Below are positions 50,871-62,240 of a stretch of DNA of 64,000 nt, piece by piece. Source of the stretch: Brachionus rotundiformis. Its lineage: Eukaryota > Rotifera > Eurotatoria > Ploima > Brachionidae. Location of the stretch: NCBI GenBank assembly GCA_016802295.1, contig JAESIW010000129.1, positions 62,001-126,000 of the forward strand. The letters are read 5' to 3'. The notes under the pieces were generated by a model, which did no database searches, was not told where the DNA came from, and saw only the letters and a list, made by a program, of their open reading frames with translations. A program made the position numbers and the translations under genes. Position 1 is the stretch's first letter, and every line of letters starts with the position of its first letter.

Positions 50871-52481
50871 TTATAAATATTTAAAAGTTAGTTATATTTT
50901 TATTCCGAGTGTCATATATCAAATTGTAGAGCAAAAAAAATTCTACAATTTAGTTCTTTTTGTTATTTTTATTCTTTTGCACTCAATTGTTCGTAAAATA
51001 CAACAATCAAACAATTTAAGATAAATAAAATAACCAACTTCTAAACTTTTGCAACATACTGTATAGGCTTCTAATATAATAAGAGAGATATAAAGCTTTA
51101 AAGAATTTTTTGGCTTTTAGAGTATATTGTATAAATTTGGGTATCTTAGGCTTTGTAAATGCGATTTACAAATTTTTTTTTTGATTTTTTTATAAGGTCA
51201 TGGATTTAGTTTCGACAAGCTCTATTTTTTGTGTCCATAATCACCCTTGATCAATACCCGTAAGTCTTGTAACCCATCCATGGTAGGTCCTATCATCTTC
51301 AAACTAAAAGATTTGAATTCCTTAGTAATTTTTACTTAAGGCTTTAGATAGTCTTTTTATTTTGTCTTTTTTTCTTAATATAAAATTGCCAAAAAACAGT
51401 GCAAAATAGCAAATTTTTGTAGAAAAAAATTAGTTCAAAGAGTTTAAATGGTTTGATAATGTTTATATTCACATATATTCACTGATTTAGCAGTATGATT
51501 TCGAGCATTATGCACAATGATCTCAAATTTATGCTATTTGAACTCAGTCTTAAACTCTAATATCTGAAAAAGCCTTTCAAATTGAGATAGTATCATATTA
51601 TAATTAAAATAATTATCACCATTAACAAAATTCGTAGTCACTGCGTCAATAATATAGAATTTATCATTTTAATTAGGATATATCGAACTAGAATTAAAAT
51701 TTTCATTACCAGAGATAGGATGAGGGTATCAGCCATATCTGAGAAAAATTGAAAAAAAGATATTTTAAGTGATTGAATTTTTTTAAATTTATCTATATTT
51801 GATATTTTAAAATTTGGGACAAACATTTTTGGCAGTCAATTAGTAAAATTCAAAACTGTTAATTGGAAAGCTCGAAATATTTTACCATTTAAGTATCAAG
51901 TTGTGCATTAAAACTGAGTTGGGTCAATTATCTAAAATGTATTTAAGATAAAATCACGATACTTTCTCACATGTGACCAAAATTGTTAATTTAATTCTAC
52001 ATAATAAAATTTTTATCTAAAATTTCTTCAACAAGATATGAGACAAAGCCTAACTCTCTGGTACATTATGGTTTAAATTGACAAAAAATTATTTAAAAAA
52101 TGTTGCTAAATAATTTTGTGGTTTAAACTAAATGTGATTTGATCTTTAAGAATTAAGGAAAAATAATGATTGTGGTCAAAATAGCTGCAAATAAAAAAAT
52201 TTTACTTTACTATTAACTTTTTTAAATGATAAATTAAAATAAATTTGTTAAGCAATTGATTTGATAAGAATTTTTTGTCCAATCTTTATTAACAGATAAT
52301 AACGTAAAATTAGAAGAATTTAAAAACAATTTTATGCACAATCCAGATATTCCATAAACTAGCCAACTCAATCACTATCTAATAATAACAAAATAAAATC
52401 TATAATACATAAAAATTTGATTATTGTATAAATAATTGGAATGTGTATGTTGGTCTAAATCTAAATGAATAATTAAATTTT
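50871..52481. other. Spacer
   Basis: AT-rich. It may include decayed Tc1 flank up to about 51065. Nothing else recognised. Confidence 0.4.
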
Positions 52482-55421
52482 TTAATTAAGAATATTAGAA
52501 AATTTCATTAAGAGTATTATTGATAAACTGATGAGTATATTATTTGATTTGATTGACGAGGCTTTGGCAATTCGGCATTTAAGCTGAAAGAACCTGCTCT
52601 CCAAAGACGTATTTGATGTTAAAGTAAACCATTCTTTTTCCAATTGATCTCCTGGATAGAAATCGTTCTTGTCCAAGAACGGATACTCAAAGCCGGCTCT
52701 GCATTGACACTTGTATCCTCCTTTGACAAAACCCTTGCCAGGCACATGTATACACTTAAATCAAAAATTAAAATAATCATCATTCACCAATTTTTTATTT
52801 TTAATATAAACTTACCACTGTGCTATGGTAATCACATCTGTCCGTGTTTTTAAACGCATTGGCTACATAATACGGCATCGAGCACTGGTTAATGTCCACA
52901 TCGTCCAGTTTGACATCAATTCTTACTACTCCCCGAAATTCAAGGCCTTTTCCGAACTGATCTTTGCCAAAAAACGGCACCGAATATGTAACTATCCAAT
53001 CTCTGGGCAACATTCCTTTTTCATCACATTGAAATCTTGGAGCAAACCATTGACCATGTCTGAAAAATAATTTTTTTTTCAAATAAACATCTTTTGTTTA
53101 GAAACTAATTTCCCACTTGAGCTTAGGTGCATAGAAATATTGGGGAAATCCGGACTCGTAATGAACCAATATTTTTCCCAAGTAATCTCCTCTAATAAAT
53201 GGCTTTAAATAAAACTGCTCCAATTCGGATAGCTCAGGAGAGCTAGCCCATCGCGACTTGACCGAAGTGAACCAGTCTTCATTTATGTAGCCGTCTGGCA
53301 TTCCGGTCAAGTCGACCATTTGGTATTTTTTTTGTATTTCAACATTGAGCTGATCGCGTTCGCGAAAAGCATACGGCCCAAAATAGGCCTTGTCTTTACC
53401 AAATTTGTTCCTATCAAAAAAAATACCAACTCCAACTGCACGAAAATCAGCCGCTATTGCCGAAATGACCTCGGCATAGAGCTGGTCTTCGGACAATGCT
53501 TTTTCAGCATTGCGAAGCGGAAAGTCCTCTTCTGGATTTATAATTTGGTAAAATGAGCTTAAAAAATGAGATATTGACAAAGCTAATTTAGATTGTGATT
53601 CAAATTGGGTGTCCACACCGTAAATGACATCTCCAGCCAATTTTCGTTCACTTTCGCTAAATTTGTGGCAATTCTTTCGCCCATAATCACTTGCCAATTG
53701 CTCATAATCACTGAATATGGCATTTATTCTGTCAGTTGGCTCATAAGCAAAGCGCTTGACTCTCGAATGTGTTTTTTGCACACTTTGCTCCAACAATTCA
53801 TTGAAGTAGCTCTCTGCTTGAGGTATGCCATTGGACACCGAGTTCGACATGTAGGCCAGAGCTAGTTGCGCCCCTTCGCTCAAACTTTCCCAGCTGTCCA
53901 CTGAATTACTGGTCAAACCTTTGATACCAGCACTAAACAAACTCAAATCATCACTTTGGTCAGCATCGCGTTTTTTTCTGTAATAAGATATCAGCTCTGT
54001 ATTCGACTCGATTACATTTAATGGCACCTGTTGAAACACTTTATAAAAAAATCAATTAAAAAACAATAATTTTTATTTTTTAATTAATTTTACAATCAAC
54101 TGGAATACAATCAAAATTAATCTCATATTCCTCTTTAGTGGCTTTTTCTATAATTTCGCCTTTAAAAGGCCCATTCTGATACGGCGGGTATCTGTACCCT
54201 GGCTGACACATGCACTGGTAACCTCCGCGCCTAAACCCTAATCCATTTATTGGCTCACACTTAAATTAGTATAATTTATTAATTAATAAATATATTTTTC
54301 TTAATCTTTTCGTATTCAAATTACTCGAGTGGTTCTTTTGCATTTATGTGTGCCAGCAAAGTAGTTCTTGGTCTGTTGGTCCATGTCTCTGAGATTAAAA
54401 TCATCACATTGGTTTATATCCATCATTATAAAGTCAACACTGGCAGTTGCCACAGCCAGATAGCGAAATGACTGAACATTACGGTACTCGGTGTGTCTGG
54501 GATACACGTCCACTATTGGCGACACAGCACTGATTATCCATTTGTTTGATCGACCACAGTCGAAATAAGGCTTGGTCCATTTCATCTGGCCGGGATCGTC
54601 CGCGGCACCAGGCGGCCCATAGAACTGCAATAAGTCACTATTTTCATTAAATTGACCAACTCCTTTGGCTGTGGACAATTTATAGTAGTGCACAACTTTA
54701 CCATTGTACAAATCAGTGCCAGACGAGTCCGGAAGCCATGTAAAATACCAATCATTTCCTTTGTAGTACTTACTTGTGTACATGTTGCTTCTGCCAGCGC
54801 CCAAATCAACAACTTTAATATTTTAAATTTTATTAAAATATAATTTTCTATTATTTATTATGTTTTTTGTTTACTTCGAATGGTTTGGTTAGTCCATTCG
54901 TTTTTCCAATTGAAGGCATCATAAAAGTCATCATCTCGCCAAGCCATTGGACCAAAGCGCGGAACAGTTTTATTAAAGTAACTTTTGTACCAATGTGTAT
55001 ATGCCTTGTCTGTATCGTAGATGATACCAGACTGATTGAGGTAGGATCTGGCACCGGTGATGTCAGCTGCGGCATGCAAATAGTAGTACATTAGGCCAGG
55101 CTCATCAAAATCGAATAGGTTTTGCAGTTGATAGCTGTACAAGATGGCATTTTTGTGAGCTATGTTTCTGGCATGAAGCAATTGGGTTCTGTTGGAGAGA
55201 ATGATGCTTTTTTTGAGAAGTTCGATTGTAGGTGGGTTGTAGACTACATCGGCAATTAGTTGTAGTTCGCTTGGCTGCTTCAGATGGCAGTTATCAGCGG
55301 TGACAGCGTTCATTTTTTCCATTATTTCATCAATCTTGTCATAAGTTATCCACTCATACTGCGATTCGGACACTTGAATAACTGCCAAAGACAGCACCCA
55401 AAATACCACCAACTTCATCAT
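52482..55421 (-). CDS. Tandem Cache/EGF-like extracellular protein, GPR158-ectodomain-like
   Basis: Six exons (55421-54875, 54812-54325, 54259-54094, 54038-53117, 53059-52816, 52754-52482) in matching phase give 879 residues. A signal peptide (MMKLVVFWVLSLAVIQVSES) starts it. Two homologous modules follow. Module 1 (about 20-400) has a Cache-type fold with FDCGRSNKWIISAVSPI, then DINQC at 314 and the Cys-rich CEPINGLGFRRGGYQCMC at 346. Module 2 (about 500-850) ends with DINQC at 763 and CIHVPGKGFVKGGYKCQC at 790. The same Cache plus EGF-like pair forms the ectodomain of GPR158/GPR179 receptors, but no seven-helix region follows; the protein ends in one hydrophobic tail (ILISLSIILLMKF). The linker has two furin-type sites, RKKR (421-424) and RVKR (493-496). 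Likely binds a small extracellular ligand. Confidence 0.8.
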
Positions 55422-57432
55422 AATATGTCATTAAAAGAATATATATGTTTGTATATTTTTTTTAGTAAAAATTTTATTTTCAAAATATAAATTAAGTTCT
55501 ATAGGAAAAAAGGTCACTGTATAAATTTAGGTTAGGCCAAATTTATTCTCGATTCTAAATGTCTATTAAAATTAATTATCGATTTGAACGGACAGGTATA
55601 GAAATTTTAATTTTTCGAATAAGACAAATTTTGCGTCCGTAAGCAAATATTTTAAAATTTTCTAGTGAGAAGTTTAATTTTTGTCTTTAAAGGTATTTTT
55701 TAGTCATAAATTAATATCATTAGCAAGCCCATTCTACCTTCTATCTATCAGAGAAATTTTTCGTTTACTTTAGAATGTCTTGGTTGAGACCAACTTAATT
55801 TTAGAATTCTTTCAATGGAAAAATTGAAAGGTAAACAATAGTAATGAAAAAAAATGTTTAAAAATGTCTATTTTAATTTTTACCAACTAATCAGTTTTTA
55901 TTTACAACTAAAAAATTTTATTAATAAACGGTATCAAATAAAACTATGTGTTAATGATAAAAAAATTATTGTTATATTGTTTCATTTGATTAGCGAGAAT
56001 AATATATTAATTATTTTTTTACTAGTCAAAGACTGCTTCAAATTATCATATAATTCAATAAATTCATTTTATTGTTCATAAAATTCTTATACATAATAAA
56101 CAAATTTTTATATTCTCTCATTTCGATATTCGAATTTGGAAACAAATAAAATGGTCAGTTCTATCAGTACAACAATATTAATTTTTGAAAGTAATTTATA
56201 TATTGATAACAAAAGCGTTTGAACGCGAACCAGTGCAAAGTAATTTACATCAACTTCCCGCAAGTAACCGACCTTAATATTCTTACTATCTATCTGCTCG
56301 ACCAAACTCTCGAAATTGTCAAGTCATATAAATATCTCGGATTTCAGCTGTCAGACTCGCTCGACCTTAATCTCCAATGGAAACATGTACGTTCAACGAT
56401 CAGCCCTGTATTGTTCCTTCTGAAACTACTAAAACTCAATAGTTAGAAAACGCCAATGCTCGTCAACGTTCAGATGCTCGCTTTCCTTTCCAAACAGGAA
56501 AAGCAAACAAGGCAGCCTACCATAGTAGCTTTTTACAGAAATTCCTCAGAAAACTAGCAATAGAGCCAACAATTTGTCCTCGCGAGCCAGTATCTATATT
56601 AACTAGCCTTTAAAACTTATAATAGTTATTGTGCTATTAGATATATTTTCACAATAAATCATCAATTTTTAAAATTATTAATATTTTCAATTATTTAAGT
56701 TGTATGAAATCTATTAAAAAATAAATTGTCAAAATCAAAAAATTTTTTAATTTTAGAGCTTTTATTAATTCATTTAATTAAAAAAATGAATCACAGTTTG
56801 TTAAAAAATTTTTCATGATAAATTTTGTTTTGAGTTTACCTAATTAAAGAAAATTAAGTATAGTTTTTTAGAATTTCAAAATGAAAATCGATTTTTAGGA
56901 AAAATGTTTTCAAAATACTTTTCCTAAAAATCGTCATTTCAATAAAATATATGATACTAAGGATATAATATATATATCAATTAGTAATTGATATGTTAAA
57001 TGTTGAAAATAAACCGTTTAAGAAATTTCTCTGGATTAATACCAGATTAATAAGATTTAAAAAAAAATAGTTAATTTTGTGATTTGATATCATTTTTTTA
57101 AACAAATTTTAAATGTTTTATTATTCATTTAATTAGCTTACATATTGAACTAAATAGTTTGAGAAAATTGAGTTAATTGAGTATAATTTTACAAGATTTA
57201 ATTTAGAATTCTATTGAGCCTGAAAATTGGAAAAATCTAAATATTTGGAGCTTTTAGGTATTAATTTAGGGATTAATAAAATCAATTTTATCCTTGTTTT
57301 TCAAATTGTTTTAATGAAACGATTTAATAATTGAATAAAAAAATAATTTATTCACCGGAAAAAGATACTAAAAAAAAATAATTATTTTAAACTTTTTTGA
57401 TTTATACAGCTTTGGACATTTAGTGGTATAAT
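55422..57432. other. Spacer with a reverse transcriptase relic
   Basis: AT-rich spacer. Only the LINE relic at 56219 is recognisable. Confidence 0.5.
56219..56600 (+). mobile_element. LINE reverse transcriptase relic
   Basis: Frame from 56219 reads VKSYKYLGFQLSDSLDLNLQ then WKHV, a typical post-active-site segment (YLG...D..L.W..H). It stops at 56446. Less AT-rich debris continues to about 56600 and hints at more of the element. Confidence 0.6.
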
Positions 57433-58614
57433 TTAAACATCTGAGCTTGTCTTGTCTTTAATTTTTTGAATTACATTTGAAGTTTCGGCTTTGGAAATAT
57501 AAATAGTATTCTCATTGACTCTATTTCTGCTTTGGCTGTTTTCAGTTTGGTTTAGACCAAATAATTCCTTAAATTTGGCCCTATACTGAAGGCTAAAATA
57601 GAAGCATATTGGAAAAGTAGTGGCCGAATTGACAGCCAAAAGCAGATCTGTCACTTCACGCACCGCTCTGACCAAATAGGTCTCGTTAGCGTAGCCCAGC
57701 TGCATCATGGTCATTATAGCATCTGGAAACATGCAAATTGTAAATGTAAGCACTATCACTACCAACATAATGGTTATTTTCGATTTGGATTTTTCCTTTT
57801 TCTGGATTAATTTGCTTAAAGGTTTTTTCTTCATTTTTTTCTCGTACACAATTCTTATGGTCTTTACATTAAGATAGATAATGATCACCAAAGGAATAAA
57901 GGCTCGAAAAATGGCATTAAAATAGCTGTAGAATATTTTAAAATACGAATCATTTAGAGTCGATTCGGCCACTTTACTAATTGTTTGATTAGTATGCGGA
58001 TCTATTTCTTGTACTGACTTTAAAAATAAAGGTGCCGGAATGGCTATTATTGAGGACACTATGAACACGAACAGACTCATTAGAATGGAAAAAAAATACT
58101 TTCTGTACTTTTGGTGTCCTCGATTGTACATTAATATGAAGTATCTGTCCAATGCTATGCTACAAGTTAGCCAGGCCGTGTTTATAGCTGTAGCGACAAA
58201 AATATAATGTGAATATAGATACATCTTGTTGAAAAAGTAATTTCCCCAAGCACTGTCTATTCTGGACACCAAGCTTACCAGAAAATAAAAAAAATCATTT
58301 ATTAATTTGACAATATCGGACACCGACAGGGCTATTAAATAAACATTTGTGGAATATTTTTTGCTGTTTTTGTACACACATATGTTGAAAACACTGCCAA
58401 CTATTCCAAAGACGCTAATTATTGGCAAAAGATACAGACCAGTTACTAATTGCGTATATTCAAACAACTTGATGTCGTCGCTTATATTCAATTTATTGTC
58501 TATTGGCATAGTCGAGTGCTTATTTTCATATTTGATAGAAAAATTTCGTTCAATTATCTTAAAAAATATAAATTTTATTAAAATAAATACTGAAATTAAA
58601 TAAAATATCCCCAA
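57433..58614 (-). CDS. Class A (rhodopsin-family) neuropeptide-type GPCR
   Basis: Intronless frame of 393 residues with seven hydrophobic helices. Landmarks: Asn in GSVFN (TM1, N77), LSVSD (TM2, D100), DRY at 156-158 (TM3), FTICMFPD (TM6) and NSATTFPICFYF (TM7), where NPxxY is degenerate. A basic third loop (KKMKKKPLSKLIQKKEKSKSK) suits G-protein coupling. Overall it resembles FMRFamide/peptide receptors of protostomes; the ligand is unknown. The Cys at the top of TM3 is Tyr132 and loop 2 has no Cys, so the usual disulfide is missing. Translation may start at Met36 (base 58509), giving a short glycosylated N-terminus (NIS at 43), or at Met1 with a signal-anchor-like stretch. Confidence 0.88.
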   Translation of the reverse strand: MGIFYLISVFILIKFIFFKIIERNFSIKYENKHSTMPIDNKLNISDDIKLFEYTQLVTGLYLLPIISVFGIVGSVFNICVYKNSKKYSTNVYLIALSVSDIVKLINDFFYFLVSLVSRIDSAWGNYFFNKMYLYSHYIFVATAINTAWLTCSIALDRYFILMYNRGHQKYRKYFFSILMSLFVFIVSSIIAIPAPLFLKSVQEIDPHTNQTISKVAESTLNDSYFKIFYSYFNAIFRAFIPLVIIIYLNVKTIRIVYEKKMKKKPLSKLIQKKEKSKSKITIMLVVIVLTFTICMFPDAIMTMMQLGYANETYLVRAVREVTDLLLAVNSATTFPICFYFSLQYRAKFKELFGLNQTENSQSRNRVNENTIYISKAETSNVIQKIKDKTSSDV

Positions 58615-61600
58615 AGATTAAACAAAAACTATCTAGATAATTAAAAAACGTTCTTTGAAATCAAAATTCAAAGGATTTAATTCCAGTAATTTGACAATTT
58701 AATTGAAAAAAATTTAAAGAAAAATTTTAAATCTAAACAAAATTAATCTAATTTATTGCGGTATTTTTGTAAAAGATAATATGTGGGTATTAGATTGCGC
58801 AGGCAGGATATCTATTTCATATTTGCAGAATTTTTTATTTCTTCTTGTCATGAAACCAAATTTTTTAAATAAATTATTGACATACAATTATTAGTCTTTT
58901 CCGGATATTAAACTACGCGTAAGATAAAATTAAAATTCATCTTCTTGATAGATCTAAATAGTTTTGTTTGAAAAAAAAAAAACATCAATACGCGATAGCA
59001 TCTTAAAAATTATTAGAAAATAATTTAAGTTTTTGGTTAATCAAAAGTTTTATTCTCATTTAAAAGACAATTGGCATGATCCTTGTTTTTAAGGAAATTA
59101 AATTAACATGACTCAAGTAAAGTAATATAATGCAGCTAATTAATACAAAGATGATTAAACATTTCTTTTCAAAATAATAAAATGACTTTTGAGATGAAAA
59201 CAATATTTGTTTCCTTATCTCAATTTATTAATTAAAGCTCTATTTGATTTCAATTTATAAATTAACAAAACAAAAAAAATATTAATTAAGACTTATTTAG
59301 CCTTAAAGGCAATACATTTTGAGCATTTTATTACAGTACTTTTCAAACATGAGTCGATTTTTATAAACAAAAATTTATAAAAATAAAAATCGTATCTGCT
59401 TAGAATAAGAGGCGTCTAAGACTTATTAAATATATATCAAAATTATTTCGAATATGACATGTTTATAAACTAATAGATGATTCATATAAAATTTTAGTAA
59501 TTTTGTTTTAATTTTGAATAAAATTAAAACTGATCATTTACTGATCAAATAATTTTGTTCTTATTTTAATCAACACAAACGAGCTTCGTTATGAACTTAA
59601 GCTTATTATATTTTCAAGAACCATTAGATATTAAATATATTAAAAGAAGAAAACATTTAGAAGTATTGATTAAGATAATTAAATAAACCATCGAAAAAAT
59701 TTACTCAGAGGTCTTTTTAATTTATCTCTACATCAAAATTATCAGATAGTGCAAATAGTTCTACGCTTTGGTCTCATTTTTCCTGGATTAAAATGCAATC
59801 GAGAAAGCAATTAAATTTTCTCAATAATCTTATCAATTATTTAATCCTACATTAAGTATTTCAGAAAATATAATTAATTAATCTAAATAATTATATCATT
59901 AATAAAAAAACCTTACCACAACAATTTATAATTTCTACAATATGCTTGAGCCTATTTTTACTAGCAATTAAACATTACCGTTTTGTTAAAAAGATTTATG
60001 CTTAATGTTAAATTTTTTTGTAAAACTAATTTTATATCTTTCAATTGAATTTATTTGGAAGACTTTCATTAACGCTTAATATATTAATTTTACATTAAAA
60101 CCTCAATTAAACTCCATTAAAGTAGGAATTTTGCCTTAAAGAATTTTGCTCTGGTTAAGTAGATATCAATAGATATTTGCTTAGGATAAATTTTCATAAC
60201 AGTTTATTCGTTTTAGAAACAAATGTATTTAATGATGTAATAATTAATTATTGATACCCTTCAATATCTAATTTAAGGAATTAATGAAGATCAATTTTGC
60301 AGTCAAATCAAAAAATTGTCTATAATAAATCATTGCTTAAATGTTAGTTTTTTAGGGAAAAAAATTAATTTTATAAATCAGTTTTATGTAATAATAGATA
60401 AAAATTATCATTTTTTATACAGTCAAAATACTGTTTTAAAAATTGGTACCTAAATTCATATTTATAAAAATTTTGATTTAAGTTTTTTCACTAAAGCAAT
60501 CTACTCTTTAGATAAGATAAAAATAAAAATTGAAAATAAAAAACTATTTTGTCATAATTTTTTCGTTTGTCTAAACTTACTGAATTAATTTCAAATATAA
60601 TAATCTAAATGGGGGCAAAGTGTTTATTACATTTTCTCAAACTAGTAGTGCTTTCAAAAAAGATATTATGATCTAGAAATTCTCTTCGAACAAAAATAGA
60701 TACTTAAAACTTTAGCAATTAATCATTTTTAATTTTTAAATTGATCTATGTCCATTTAATTTGTAAAACTAAAAGACGGTTTAAATCTCAAGTCTCAAAT
60801 TTTTTAATTAAGCTAAAAAAATTGTTAATTATTAGGTGTATCAAATTTTAGGTTTAAAAAAAACATGTAATTTTAATGTCAAATTTAATTAATCTAATAC
60901 TAACTATACACTACTTAAATATGATTCAGCCTAATGATTAAAATCAGAATAAATTTATTTAAAATCTCGAATTTATACAATAAAATTGTCTTATGCTTAA
61001 AAGTCCACAGACACACTACCAAATTCGTATCTTAACTGAGCTAAATCGAAGGTCTTTCTGTTTTTCCAAGAAGTATTTTTTTTGCCAAAAAATGTCCTAT
61101 TTTAAGTCTCTAATCTCATCTTGGACAAGTCCAGGGGATTAGAGTGTACAAAAGACGCTCATCTTGACCAAGTTTACAAACCACATTATCACCAATGGTC
61201 GATTCAAATTCATGTTTTTTTTATTGTAAAAATGATAAACGACTACCATAGACAACACACACTTATTTGGTTGAAGCTTTATTCTTGTTATTATCTAAAA
61301 TAAAGAACTTGAATTTTTGCTTCAAATATTTATCAAGTAAAAGTCTGGAATTAATCTTAAAAATTGGATAAAACAATTTGTCATTTAGCTGGTAAATATT
61401 AAATTCAAGACATAACAAAGACAACAGAAAAATAAAAATGTCATTTGAATGATTAAATTAGACTAACTAATTAGATCGAAAATCAGCAAAATTTTATGTG
61501 ATTTCTAGCAATTTAGGATCATAAAATTATTTTTTAGTACTGTGAAAAATAATAATAAAAATTTTTTTAAAAAAAGAATTTTAAGGAATGAAATTTTTTT

Positions 61601-62240
61601 AAAAATTAGACAAATGTTCAATTATTACCACTGGGAAAATGTTTATTGCTCAGAAATTAATAAGCTAATTGATATTTTTATTAAATTTTATATTTTCTTC
61701 ATATCAATATTAGGTAATAAAATAAATTGAGTTTAAATAGATTAATTAAATGTTTATTTAAAAAAGAAATTAGAATTTAAAATTTTGTTTAATATATTTA
61801 TTCAATGAAAAAGAATTTACAAATAATTTTAGTGTTAAATTTATTATTTTCATTTATTTTTTAACTTCAATTAAATGTGAGGAAAACAGGTTTTATACAA
61901 TTAGAGTAGAAAAAAATAAAGTTTATGCTTTTCAATTTAAAAATTTAGAGTTTTATAAAAATTAGACCATTAGGCAAAATTATTTGAAAAAAATTCACAT
62001 GTTCGGGTATTTATGGTAATGCCCGCACATTTTAATTTAAAAAAAAAAGATCATTAAGCTCAAGAAAAGAATTCTATTGAAAAATATCCTTACTAAAAAA
62101 GGTTCCAAATTCTTTTCCATGCTTTAAAGCCAAAAAAAGTTCAAGATTAAATTTTTTTTAAAGGTTTAACAAAACACAACAAAACTAAACAAGATTAAAA
62201 TAATTCTAATAAATGGCTCATGAATGCGTTTTGCCAATAT
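58615..62240. other. 3.6-kb gene desert
   Basis: Upstream of the GPCR and downstream of the coiled-coil gene. Uniformly AT-rich. Frames at 61121 and 61542 are short and lack motifs. No repeat, RNA gene or mobile element recognised. Confidence 0.5.

Noticed and set aside
61121..61730. Two plus-strand frames of about 60 codons
   Set aside because: No motif, no plausible splice partner; consistent with chance.
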